Source of the DNA: an uncultured Ruminococcus sp.
GTDB taxonomy: Bacteria > Bacillota > Clostridia > Oscillospirales > Ruminococcaceae
Direction: 5' to 3'
Assembly (NCBI GenBank): GCA_947624255.1
Contig: CANQJO010000005.1
Span: 1-64,000, forward strand
Length of the DNA stretch: 64,000 nt
In this document: positions 1-7,723 of the stretch, in pieces
How positions within the stretch are numbered: the stretch's first letter is position 1
Layout: each line of letters begins with the position of its first letter
Notes under the pieces: generated by a model
The model's database searches: none
The model's input: only the letters and a program-made list of their open reading frames with translations
What the model was told of the DNA's origin: nothing
Made by a program: the position numbers and the translations under genes

Positions 1-77
1 GAACACGGAAGTTAAGCTCTGCTGCGAAGACGATACTTGGTCGGCGACGACCCGGGAAATTATTTCAATGCCGGCAT
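1..77 (+). rRNA. 5S ribosomal RNA, 3' part
   Basis: The window opens inside a 5S rRNA gene. The conserved block GAACACGGAAGTTAAGCTC is at positions 1-19, followed by the loop-E/helix-IV region (TTGGTCGGCGACGACCCGGG) and a final strand ending in CCGGCA near 76. The 5' third lies outside the window. The exact 3' end is judged from homology and may be off by one or two bases. It is probably the last gene of an rRNA operon, because a terminator follows within ten bases. Confidence 0.93.
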
Positions 78-85
78 ATTGATAT

Positions 86-120
86 CAAAAGTTCCCTCTC
101 AATCGAGAGGACTTTTGTTT
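86..120 (+). terminator. Intrinsic terminator of the rRNA operon
   Basis: The arms AAAAGT..CTCTC and GAGAG..ACTTTT close over an AATC loop, and the downstream side is T-rich (to 120). It directly follows the 5S gene and ends the rRNA transcript. The A-rich upstream arm may also let it serve the convergent hydrolase gene that ends at 164. Confidence 0.8.
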
Positions 121-163
121 TATCAAAAAAATAAAACGGACGATCACTCGTCCGCTTTGAAGT

Positions 164-1516
164 TTACATTTGTGCAAAATATTCTTCAGGTGCAAGCGCT
201 CCGCCTGTTGATGTATAGGCGTAAAAGCTCAGGATCAGTGAGGCATCTCTTGAGTCGATCATGTCATCATTGTTAGTGTCGGCACATTTGCCCTGCAGCG
301 CTGAGAGCGTGGAGTTTTCACCGGCTGAAAGAGCAGTATACTCATACAATGAAAGGCTTGCATCTCTTGCATCTACCTTTTCGTCAAAATTCAGATCGCC
401 TGACATCAAATTTCCGGCAACTGTCTTGTACGTATCAAGGGCAATGTGCGGATAATTGTAGTTATCAGAAAGATTTTTGTAGATCTGCGACAACAGTCCG
501 CTGTCGTCATGAAGCTCTCCGATCTGTTTAAGTATAGTTGCTGCGATAGCAAGGTGTCCCTTTTGATTCGGGTGCAGATCACGTTCTTTACCGCTTTCCT
601 GAATATCTGTGAAAAAGTTGGCGTGTCCCGGATTTGATGCGTTCTGGGCTTCTGAGCTGTCTACAGAGGTGAACTCGTAATAAACATCAGCGATCTCAAT
701 ATCCTCGACAGTTCTGAGATCTTCACTGAAGGTGTTCATAACATCTGAGAAATTCGTTCTGAGCTGACCGATCACTCTGGCATATACAGAACCTGTTCCG
801 TATTTCGCTGAAACAAAATCAGGATCGATCTGTACAGGTTGGTAGACGGTCTGGACGATTATTCTTGCATCAGGATTGAGCTTGCGTATTTCGGAAGCTG
901 CTTTTTCGATATTCGGTATTATAATGTTGGGAATAATTCCCTCATAGGTATCTGTGCTGTATCTGAGGTTAGTGGCGAGTTTTTTCAGTTCGCTTATAAG
1001 ATCCATCGCCAAAAAAGTGTCGCTTTTTGCGGCTTCAAAGAGTCCGCCCTTACCATCCAGGTTGACGATCTCCATAAGCTCATTCAAGCCGGGATCTTCA
1101 GGCAGATCATCCTTTGTATAGCCTTCATTGAGATAGCCTTTTTTAGCGGCAAAATTTATCAGACATTTTGACATATAGTTGATGATATCGTTTCCGCCGA
1201 TCGAGATAACGACGTACTCAGACTCTGAGACTACATCCTTGTCCGCATCGCTGAGTCCGGCAATGACGTTCAGCATATCCTCACTCGTGTCTCCGGAGAC
1301 TGCATAATTCTTTACATTGCAGCCGAGATAATCAGCACAGATCTGACCGTAATTATACTCGGTATCTGTATTGAGCCCGTAACCGGAGGCAATGCTGTCA
1401 CCAAAAATAACCATTCCGCTTTTTGAAGCCTGTTCACCTGCTGCATTGCTTGAAAGCGCTGTCAAGGAGGCAGCTCCCATTACTGCGGAGACCATAAAAG
1501 ATAGTATTTTTTTCAT
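164..1516 (-). CDS. Secreted SGNH-fold esterase/lipase with C-terminal type-I dockerin
   Basis: This is a predicted cellulosomal serine hydrolase. The first ~26 residues form a signal peptide (KK, hydrophobic core, SNAA). The catalytic domain shows the family blocks: FGDSIASG (nucleophile Ser about residue 41), SIGGND (oxyanion Asn about 109) and DLHPNQKGH (Asp/His about 313-315). From about residue 371 two dockerin calcium-loop/helix repeats follow (GDLNFDEKVDARDASLSLY; DTNNDDMIDSRDASLI), so the enzyme should be docked on a cohesin scaffold outside the cell. SGNH enzymes of this kind often deacetylate plant polysaccharides, but the substrate cannot be read here. A consensus promoter lies just upstream at 1546-1574, and a GGAGG site precedes the ATG. 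Confidence 0.9.
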   Translation of the reverse strand: MKKILSFMVSAVMGAASLTALSSNAAGEQASKSGMVIFGDSIASGYGLNTDTEYNYGQICADYLGCNVKNYAVSGDTSEDMLNVIAGLSDADKDVVSESEYVVISIGGNDIINYMSKCLINFAAKKGYLNEGYTKDDLPEDPGLNELMEIVNLDGKGGLFEAAKSDTFLAMDLISELKKLATNLRYSTDTYEGIIPNIIIPNIEKAASEIRKLNPDARIIVQTVYQPVQIDPDFVSAKYGTGSVYARVIGQLRTNFSDVMNTFSEDLRTVEDIEIADVYYEFTSVDSSEAQNASNPGHANFFTDIQESGKERDLHPNQKGHLAIAATILKQIGELHDDSGLLSQIYKNLSDNYNYPHIALDTYKTVAGNLMSGDLNFDEKVDARDASLSLYEYTALSAGENSTLSALQGKCADTNNDDMIDSRDASLILSFYAYTSTGGALAPEEYFAQM

Positions 1517-1545
1517 AGCGATTCCTCCTAAATCATTGTATATTG

Positions 1546-1574
1546 ATTATATCACGTTTTTTCCGGAATGTCAA
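1546..1574 (-). promoter_or_regulatory. Sigma-A promoter of the SGNH-dockerin gene
   Basis: Minus strand: TTGACA (1569-1574), a 17-bp spacer and TATAAT (1546-1551), a perfect consensus match. It predicts a transcript start near 1539 and a leader of about 25 bases, so expression is probably constitutive or controlled by factors not visible here. Confidence 0.85.
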
Positions 1575-1669
1575 CCCGGAATTCATGGAAATGTTTTATG
1601 ACAGCAGGGAATGTCATCAAAGGTCTGATGCTGAATATTCGATTTTGTAAGTTCTTGGGAGTTATTCAA

Positions 1670-2320
1670 ATGAAAAATGATGGTGTTCATGACGGTCACA
1701 GACGCCGCATGAGAGAGAAATATCTGGATAACGGAATAAGCAGCCTACAGGATCACGAAATACTGGAGATGCTTTTATATAACGTTATTCCCGTAAAAAA
1801 TATGAACGTTCCTGCTCATGATATGCTGAAAAGTGCCGGCAGTCTTGAAAATATCCTCAGCGGCACGAGTTTTGCCGATGTAAACGGTATTGGACAAAAT
1901 ACGGAAGATTTTTTCAGTGTGATCTCCTCAGCCGTGGAAAGATTTCTTGAGGACGGAGCTCTTCCGATAATTCTCGATAGTGAAAAGGATTTTTTATCTT
2001 ATCTCAGGAGCTGTTTAGGTTCAGAAACTGACAGCGGGTGTCTGATCGTTTCCATGAACAATGCCGGAAATCCCATAGACAGAGAATGGATCGCATACAG
2101 CAAAAAGCCGGATGATCTGAGACCTGCTGCCTCATCGGTCATGGATCTGAGAGCTGAGCGTGTTCTGATCTGCATGAATATTGCCGAGGAAGATGATCCT
2201 GAGACGATATACCGCTATTTTTCAGAGGCTGTTGTATCGGTATGCAGCAGTGCCGATATAGATATAGCAGATATGGTTATCCGATCGAACGATAATTTTT
2301 ATTCTATAAACAAAAGATAG
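1670..2320 (+). CDS. RadC-like protein with degenerate JAB/MPN site
   Basis: The N-terminal half (HDGHRRRMREKYL, then a helix-hairpin-helix-like stretch with HDMLKSAGSLENIL) matches the RadC/UPF0758 family. The C-terminal half follows the JAB fold to a typical end (MVIRSNDNFYSI). However, where RadC proteins carry the metal site HNHPSGDPTPS, this one reads CMNIAEEDDPE, and the upstream glutamate region is also changed. It is about 216 residues, a normal RadC length, so this is loss of the active site rather than truncation. The ATG at 1670 is chosen because GGGAG precedes it and the family homology begins there; longer in-frame starts exist upstream. The role of RadC proteins in general is unsettled, and this one is probably not a metalloenzyme. 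Confidence 0.75.
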   Translation: MKNDGVHDGHRRRMREKYLDNGISSLQDHEILEMLLYNVIPVKNMNVPAHDMLKSAGSLENILSGTSFADVNGIGQNTEDFFSVISSAVERFLEDGALPIILDSEKDFLSYLRSCLGSETDSGCLIVSMNNAGNPIDREWIAYSKKPDDLRPAASSVMDLRAERVLICMNIAEEDDPETIYRYFSEAVVSVCSSADIDIADMVIRSNDNFYSINKR

Positions 2321-2355
2321 ATCTCCTTATGCAGAACCGGCTGCATGAGGAGATC
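2320..2355. terminator. Hairpin between convergent genes, likely bidirectional terminator
   Basis: A long stem pairs GATCTCCT(T)ATGCAG with CTGCATGAGGAGATC around an AACCGG-type loop. It overlaps the stop codons of both the RadC-like gene and the convergent membrane-protein gene. The T-run is weak (ATATTATT), so termination strength is uncertain. Confidence 0.55.
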
Positions 2356-2977
2356 ATATTATTATACAGATCATTATAATGCAGGCTGTAAGGTAAAGTA
2401 TCAGAAATGCTGCAATAAGCACAGGTTTTAAACGCTTTTTTTCTTTTGTGATGCTTTCGGAGCGGAGCTTTTCTCTGACAGCTGCGACAGACATAAGCAG
2501 CATAAGTGAAAAATCCAAAATAATTGACCATATATTACTAATTTTCTCAGATGCTCCAACGATCACGGGAAACTTCAATACTCCCAAAAGTATCACCATA
2601 AAATATGGAAAAAGTGATGCTAAGACGTTATTTCGTGCGCATTTGTATTCCTCGTCCCATGCCGATATATGGGAGCGGTGCGGCTTTTTCTCGTCATATA
2701 GCACTTCAGGGAGATCTCCCACACTGTAGGGACATTCACTGCCGATATGCTTCATGTGGGCATGATATTTCCGGATATCGCCATATTCAACGGTTATTTT
2801 GTACAAAAATTTGCCTGTATAACGTGTGGCTTTTATATCAGTGATAACTCCTGCGGCGGCGTGGGTATAATGCCTGCTTTTCAGCTTTATTCTGTAGATA
2901 GTCAGCGTCACCGCAAGGGAAACCGTTCCAATGGCGGTCAGGACAGCCATGATCATCAAAACGATCGCACTATCCAT
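2354..2977 (-). CDS. Small membrane protein, DUF3592-like
   Basis: A 207-residue protein with an N-terminal membrane helix (about 4-27), a soluble beta-rich middle (AAAGVITDIKATRYTGK...KITVEYG...SVGDLPEVLYDEKKP) and three further hydrophobic segments after residue 115. The middle resembles DUF3592-type proteins, in which a small extracytoplasmic or cytoplasmic beta domain sits between helices. No catalytic motif is visible. Its ATG overlaps the metG stop (TAATG), so it is translationally coupled to metG. A functional link to tRNA charging is not implied by the sequence. Confidence 0.65.
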   Translation of the reverse strand: MDSAIVLMIMAVLTAIGTVSLAVTLTIYRIKLKSRHYTHAAAGVITDIKATRYTGKFLYKITVEYGDIRKYHAHMKHIGSECPYSVGDLPEVLYDEKKPHRSHISAWDEEYKCARNNVLASLFPYFMVILLGVLKFPVIVGASEKISNIWSIILDFSLMLLMSVAAVREKLRSESITKEKKRLKPVLIAAFLILYLTACIIMICIII

Positions 2978-4917
2978 TATCTGATCTTAGCGCCCTCCGG
3001 TATACTGTCATCAAGGAAAATGACCTTTACTCCGTCAGGAGTGTCGGCTGCACAGATCATACCGAAACTTTCAACTCCTCTGAGTTTTACGGGTTTGAGA
3101 TTGGCAATAAGCTGAACTTTTTTGCCGATCAGCTCCTCCGGCTTGTAGTATTGTGCGATGCCGGAGACTACCTGTCTGCCGCCCATGCCGTCATCAAGCT
3201 GCAGGCAGAGCAGCTTATCGGATTTTTTTACCGGCTCGGCAGAGATAACTCTCGCTGCACGTATTTCGAGTTTCGCAAAGTCGTCAATAGTAATTTCGGG
3301 AGCAAGCTCGATATTTTCCTTCTGCTCCCCGGAGGCTTCGTTGCGGTGCTGCTCCATTCTTGCGGCAGCCTCCTCCATGAATTTTTCGGGATCTATTCTC
3401 GGAAACAGCGGAACGGCTTCGCCTACGCTGATACCGGTTTCAAGTCCGCCGAATGCCGAAAGGCTTTCAAGAGTGCGTACACCGGTATTTATCTCGTCAA
3501 GTATCTTTTCCGATGTTTCGGGCATTATGGGAGTGAACAGCACTCCTAAGAAACGAATTGTCTCAAGCAGATTATACAGGACTGTGCCAAGTCTTCCGGC
3601 GGAGGCTTCATCTCTTGCCAGCACCCACGGAGCTGTTTCGTCAATATATTTATTGGCACGCCTTGCAAGGCTTATTACCGCAGATACGGCATCAGCCATA
3701 CGGTACTCCTCAATGCACTTATCAACAGCGGCAGCCGTTTCAACAGCCATATTCATAAGCTCATTGTCGATATCCTCACGAGTGTCGGGAGCTTTTACGA
3801 TGCCGCCGAAATACTTCTTGCTCATCGCAACGGTACGGTTCACGAGATTGCCGAGAGTATTTGCCAGGTCGGAGTTGTACCGCTCGATAAGGGACTCATA
3901 TGTTATAGAGCCGTCTGAGTTCAGGGGCATCTCGCTGAGCAGATAATACCTTGCGGCGTCAACGCCGAGAAATTCAACAACGTCATCGGAGTAGATGACA
4001 TTTCCTCTTGATTTGCTCATTTTGTCCTCGCCGAAGAGTATCCAGTTGTGACCAAAGAGCTTTTTGGGGATCTCCAGACCGAGAGCTTTCAGCATTATCG
4101 GCCAGTAGATCGAGTGGAAACGCATAATATCTTTTCCGATAACATGGCAGTCACAGGGCCAGTATTTTTTGAATTGCTCAGACGAGCCGTCGGGATCGTA
4201 TCCCATAGCGGTGATATAGTTGCTGAGAGCATCTATCCACACGTAGATAACGTGCTTTGGGTCGAATTCAACGGGAATGCTCCATGTGAAGGTAGTCCTT
4301 GATACGCAGAGATCCTGAAGACCGGGCTTTATGAAGTTGTTGACCATCTCCTTGCGGCGGCTTTCGGGAACGATAAAATCAGGGTGCTCCTCAATATAAT
4401 TTTCGAGCCAGTCCTGATATTTTGACAGCCGGAGGAAATATGCCTCCTCATTTGCAGGCTTTACCTCTCTGCCGCAGTCCGGACACTTGCCGTCTACAAG
4501 CTGTGAGGGAGTCCAGAAACTCTCACAGGGGGTGCAGTAGAGTCCCTCATATGAGCTTTTATAAATATCGCCCTGTTCATACAGTTTTGTGAAGATCTTC
4601 TGCACGACCTTTTCATGCTTTTGATCGGTGGTTCTGATGAATCCGTCATAGGAGATATTCATGAGCTTGCAAATATCTTTGATCTCAGCGACGACCTTAT
4701 CAACGTGCTCTTTGGGAGAGATACCTTCCTCACGGGCAAGCTCCTCGATTTTCAGACCGTGCTCGTCAGTACCTGTGAGCATATACACGTCAAAGCCTGC
4801 CATACGCTTATAGCGGGCAACGGCATCGGTGAGGACGATCTCATACGTATTGCCGATATGCGGCTTTTTTGAGGCATAAGCGATCGCCGTGGTGATATAG
4901 AATTTCTTGTCTGACAT
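2977..4917 (-). CDS. metG: Methionyl-tRNA synthetase, long form with C-terminal tRNA-binding domain
   Basis: This enzyme charges tRNA-Met in the cytoplasm. The class-I signatures are present: PHIGN near residue 20 (HIGH motif) and KMSKS at 299-303. A zinc knuckle of two CxxC pairs (CTPC..CPDC) sits near residue 130-150. The last ~110 residues (from IDDFAKLEIRAARVISAEPV to the end) form an EMAP/Trbp111-like OB-fold tRNA-binding domain. The 646-residue length is normal. The start at 4917 is chosen for its TGGAG site 8 bases upstream and for the conserved KKFYITTAIAY beginning; an in-frame extension to 4968 lacks a site and enters the leader. The downstream membrane-protein gene overlaps the stop by one base. 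Confidence 0.97.
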   Translation of the reverse strand: MSDKKFYITTAIAYASKKPHIGNTYEIVLTDAVARYKRMAGFDVYMLTGTDEHGLKIEELAREEGISPKEHVDKVVAEIKDICKLMNISYDGFIRTTDQKHEKVVQKIFTKLYEQGDIYKSSYEGLYCTPCESFWTPSQLVDGKCPDCGREVKPANEEAYFLRLSKYQDWLENYIEEHPDFIVPESRRKEMVNNFIKPGLQDLCVSRTTFTWSIPVEFDPKHVIYVWIDALSNYITAMGYDPDGSSEQFKKYWPCDCHVIGKDIMRFHSIYWPIMLKALGLEIPKKLFGHNWILFGEDKMSKSRGNVIYSDDVVEFLGVDAARYYLLSEMPLNSDGSITYESLIERYNSDLANTLGNLVNRTVAMSKKYFGGIVKAPDTREDIDNELMNMAVETAAAVDKCIEEYRMADAVSAVISLARRANKYIDETAPWVLARDEASAGRLGTVLYNLLETIRFLGVLFTPIMPETSEKILDEINTGVRTLESLSAFGGLETGISVGEAVPLFPRIDPEKFMEEAAARMEQHRNEASGEQKENIELAPEITIDDFAKLEIRAARVISAEPVKKSDKLLCLQLDDGMGGRQVVSGIAQYYKPEELIGKKVQLIANLKPVKLRGVESFGMICAADTPDGVKVIFLDDSIPEGAKIR

Positions 4918-5036
4918 GAGTATCACTCCATTCCAATTATGCAAAAAAAGAGCCGCCATACACGACATACAAATAAGACAAAGCTCTGTTTTTCGTACTT
5001 TTTCAAATCATTAGAAATAATTTTCTATGTCATAAT

Positions 5037-5065
5037 ATTATAGCATAATTTTATGAATTTGTCAA
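5037..5065 (-). promoter_or_regulatory. Sigma-A promoter of metG
   Basis: Minus strand: TTGACA (5060-5065), a 17-bp spacer and TATAAT (5037-5042). This is full consensus and gives a leader of about 110 bases before the metG start, long enough for leader control. No T-box specifier structure or T-box sequence was recognised in it. Confidence 0.85.
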
Positions 5066-5134
5066 GCAAAAAAATTTAAGTTCAGCCCCAAACGTGATCC
5101 GCAATATAATTTTATATTTTAATATAATAAACTG

Positions 5135-5163
5135 TGGAAATGCTCCCGAAGATGTGGTATAAT
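5135..5163 (+). promoter_or_regulatory. Probable promoter of the PHP phosphatase gene
   Basis: TATAAT at 5158-5163 with a partial -35 (TGGAAA, 5135-5140) and 17-bp spacing. The predicted start would fall right at the GAGGTG ribosome site, leaving almost no leader, so the assignment is tentative. Confidence 0.45.
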
Positions 5164-5182
5164 TGTATCTGAGGTGATCTAT

Positions 5183-6013
5183 ATGCTGATGGACTGCCAT
5201 ACCCATACAAAATTCTCATTCGATTCCGATGCCGGACCCGCTGAGATGCTGGATAAGGCAAAAAGTCTCGGACTTGCAGCGTGGGCCGTTACCGATCACT
5301 GCGAATGTAACTGCTGGTATCCGCGGGAGCATTACTCCGGCGAAGTGCTCTCCGACCACTTCGATTTCGGCAGTGATTACGAACGCTCTGTTGCCGCCGT
5401 AACTGAGATGAAACGCTCAGATGATATGAACATTATCTGCGGCATTGAAATGGGGCAGCCTTTGCAGGCGCTTGATATTGCCGAAAAGATAGTATCCGAC
5501 AGCCGCCTTGACTTCGTACTTGCTTCGCTTCACCAGCTCTCCGGCGAGGAGGATTTCTACTTCATAAAATACAGCGAGTGCGCCTCTGACAGGATAAACA
5601 GCCTGTGTGAGAGGTACTTCCGTGAGATATATGAGATGTGCCGCTGGGGAAAATTCGATATCCTTGCACATCTTACGTATTTTCTGCGCTATATGAGGGA
5701 GAACGCTCCCGACATCAGCCGATATGACGACATTATCGCCGAGAGTTTCCGTGAGCTTATAGCTAAGGACAAGGGCATAGAGATAAATACTTCGGGACTG
5801 CGTAATGGCGGCAGCGAGACATTTCCCACGCTGAAATATGTCAAGCTTTTCCGTGATCTGGGCGGAGAACTTATCTCTGTCGGTTCGGACGCTCACACTC
5901 CGCAGGATATCGGAAGCGGTACGGCTCAGGGAGCTGAGATCGCCGCAGCAGCAGGCTTCACACGGCTGTGCTGTTTCAAAAAAAGAAAACCATACTTCAT
6001 AAACATATACTGA
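5183..6013 (+). CDS. PHP-family phosphatase, histidinol-phosphatase type
   Basis: A 276-residue single-domain PHP hydrolase. Metal-binding motifs are in the usual order: DCHTHTKFSFDS at the N-terminus, TDHCE near residue 40, a GIEMG glutamate, SLHQL, the HLTYF histidine and GSDAHTPQDIG near the C-terminus. The whole length aligns with the HisK/HisJ type, which dephosphorylates histidinol phosphate in histidine synthesis, although related PHP enzymes act on other phosphates and no his genes are nearby. The ATG at 5183 is preceded by GAGGTG at 6-bp spacing; a GTG at 5174 overlaps that site and is rejected. Confidence 0.85.
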   Translation: MLMDCHTHTKFSFDSDAGPAEMLDKAKSLGLAAWAVTDHCECNCWYPREHYSGEVLSDHFDFGSDYERSVAAVTEMKRSDDMNIICGIEMGQPLQALDIAEKIVSDSRLDFVLASLHQLSGEEDFYFIKYSECASDRINSLCERYFREIYEMCRWGKFDILAHLTYFLRYMRENAPDISRYDDIIAESFRELIAKDKGIEINTSGLRNGGSETFPTLKYVKLFRDLGGELISVGSDAHTPQDIGSGTAQGAEIAAAAGFTRLCCFKKRKPYFINIY

Positions 6014-6038
6014 TACGGCAGGGCTGAAGTATCAGTAT
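6007..6038. promoter_or_regulatory. Perfect 10-bp inverted repeat before the Lrp-type gene
   Basis: ATACTGATAC (6007-6016) and GTATCAGTAT (6029-6038) form an exact inverted repeat with a 12-base centre, spanning the stop of the PHP gene and lying 23 bp before the regulator's ATG. No T-run follows, so it is not a normal terminator. It could be an mRNA hairpin or an operator, for instance for the regulator encoded next. Related ATACTGAT arms occur at other intergenic sites in this window. Confidence 0.5.
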
Positions 6039-6061
6039 AGAATGAAAGGAGCTTTTATATT

Positions 6062-6535
6062 ATGAATGACATTATAAGGATCTTACAACAAAACGCCCGT
6101 ATCTCCAATACAGAACTGGGCGAGATGCTGGGCATCACTCAGCAGGAGGCTGCCGCTGAAATTAAAAAGCTGGAGGAAGACGGCGTTATCCGCGGGTACA
6201 GCGTTATCCTCAATGATGAGCTGTACGACAACTCAATTGTCTATGCAACTATTGAGCTGAAAGTCACTCCACAGCGTGACTGCGGATTTGACGACATCGC
6301 AAAAACAATTATGATGTATGATGAAGTGGAAAGCGTGAACCTCATGTCAGGCTCGTATGACCTTGCTGTCGAGGTCAGGGGAAGTAATCTCAAAGACGTG
6401 GCACTGTTCGTTTCGGAGCGCCTCTCTACCATTGAGGGCGTGCTGTCAACGGCAACACATTTCATTCTGAAAAAATATAAGGAAAAAGGCATTTTTATTG
6501 ACGGAGAAGAGCATGATGAAAGGGGTCTGGGCTGA
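6062..6535 (+). CDS. Lrp/AsnC-family transcriptional regulator
   Basis: A 157-residue regulator with an N-terminal winged helix-turn-helix (IIRILQQNARISNTELGEMLGITQQEAAAEIKKLEEDGVIRGYSVIL) and a C-terminal RAM/ligand-binding domain (VYATIELKVTPQRDCGFDDIAK...VNLMSGSYDLAVEVRG). Such proteins sense amino acids and act as octamers or dimers on DNA. It is followed immediately by an aminotransferase gene with no gap (stop 6533-6535, next start 6536), a pairing that suggests it controls that enzyme. AAAGGAG precedes the ATG. Autoregulation through the inverted repeat at 6007-6038 is possible but inferred. Confidence 0.92.
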   Translation: MNDIIRILQQNARISNTELGEMLGITQQEAAAEIKKLEEDGVIRGYSVILNDELYDNSIVYATIELKVTPQRDCGFDDIAKTIMMYDEVESVNLMSGSYDLAVEVRGSNLKDVALFVSERLSTIEGVLSTATHFILKKYKEKGIFIDGEEHDERGLG

Positions 6536-7723
6536 GTGATAGATTATGAAAAAGCTCTCTCCGAAAAGGTTAAGAGCATGAAGCCCTCCGGCATACGAAA
6601 ATTCTTTGACATTGCCGGCACTATGGAGGGCGTTATAAGTCTCGGCGTGGGCGAGCCGGATTTCTCCACGCCGTGGGTCATAAGAAAATCCGCTATACAG
6701 GTTCTTGAGCGCAAGCATATCATCTATGGCCCCAATAAGGGACTTTCTCCGCTGAGGAAAGCTGTGAGCAGCCGTATTCTCAAAAAACACGGCGTGGAAT
6801 ATGACAGCGAAAACGAGATAATCATTACCGTAGGCGGCTCTGAGGCAATTGATCTCGCTATCAGGGGAATTGTCGATCCGGGCGATGAGGTACTCGTTGT
6901 TGAGCCGTGTTTCGTCTGTTATGCTCCCCTTGTGGAGCTTCACGGCGGCAAGGCTGTACCTGTTCCCACACGTATAGAAAACAAATTCAAGCTCTCGGCT
7001 GACGACCTGAAAGCTCGTGTCACCGACCGCACAAAGCTGCTTATCATGCCGTTCCCGAACAATCCCACGGGAGCTATCATGACTAAGGAGGATCTTGGAC
7101 CGGTTGCCGATTTTCTCCGGAGCACAAATATCATCGTTCTCTCAGATGAGATATACTCCGAGCTTACATATGGAAGAAAACATTTCTCTATTATCGAGCT
7201 GGAGGGTATGAAAGAACGTACCATATATGTCAACGGATTTTCAAAAGCATATGCCATGACCGGCTGGAGACTGGGATATACTGCTGCTCCCGAACCTATA
7301 ATCTCGCAGATAGCTAAGATCCACCAGTATGGCATTATGTGCAGTCCCTACATAAGCCAGAATGCCGCTGTCGAGGCTCTTAATTCATGTGATTCCGAGA
7401 TAGTCAGAATGGTCGATGAGTACAACGTCCGCCGCAGATACCTCGTCAGTGAGTTCAACCGCATTGGTCTTACCTGCTTTGATCCGGAGGGAGCGTTCTA
7501 TGTTTTCCCCAGCATCAAAAGCACCGGACTTTCAAGCGAGGAGTTCTGCGAACGCCTCCTCTATGAAAAGAAAGTCGCTGTTGTTCCCGGAAGTGCCTTT
7601 GGTGACAGCGGTGAGGGATATATCCGCATCTCATACGCATATTCTCTGAAACATCTCATGGAGGCTATGCAGCGCATTGAGGAGTTCGTAAACGACCTGA
7701 GAGGAGCTTCCCATGAAAATTAA
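6536..7723 (+). CDS. Class I/II PLP-dependent aminotransferase (aspartate/aromatic type)
   Basis: A 395-residue fold-type-I aminotransferase of subgroup I-gamma character (PatA/AspC-like). Landmarks are GVGEPDFSTP, YGPNKGLSPLRKAV, FPNNPTGAIM (the PLP-ring Asn), SDEIYSELTYG (the Asp/Tyr pair), FSKAYAMTGWRLGY (Lys forming the Schiff base) and IRISYAYS with the carboxylate-binding Arg. It moves amino groups between an amino acid and 2-oxoglutarate in the cytoplasm; the exact substrate is not readable. It starts with GTG abutting the regulator's stop, with AAAGGGG upstream, so the two are translationally coupled. Its end overlaps ispE by 11 bases. Confidence 0.92.
   Translation: MIDYEKALSEKVKSMKPSGIRKFFDIAGTMEGVISLGVGEPDFSTPWVIRKSAIQVLERKHIIYGPNKGLSPLRKAVSSRILKKHGVEYDSENEIIITVGGSEAIDLAIRGIVDPGDEVLVVEPCFVCYAPLVELHGGKAVPVPTRIENKFKLSADDLKARVTDRTKLLIMPFPNNPTGAIMTKEDLGPVADFLRSTNIIVLSDEIYSELTYGRKHFSIIELEGMKERTIYVNGFSKAYAMTGWRLGYTAAPEPIISQIAKIHQYGIMCSPYISQNAAVEALNSCDSEIVRMVDEYNVRRRYLVSEFNRIGLTCFDPEGAFYVFPSIKSTGLSSEEFCERLLYEKKVAVVPGSAFGDSGEGYIRISYAYSLKHLMEAMQRIEEFVNDLRGASHEN

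Noticed and set aside
4918..5036. T-box leader of metG
   Set aside because: The leader is only about 110 bases, too short for stem I plus the antiterminator, and no T-box consensus sequence is seen.
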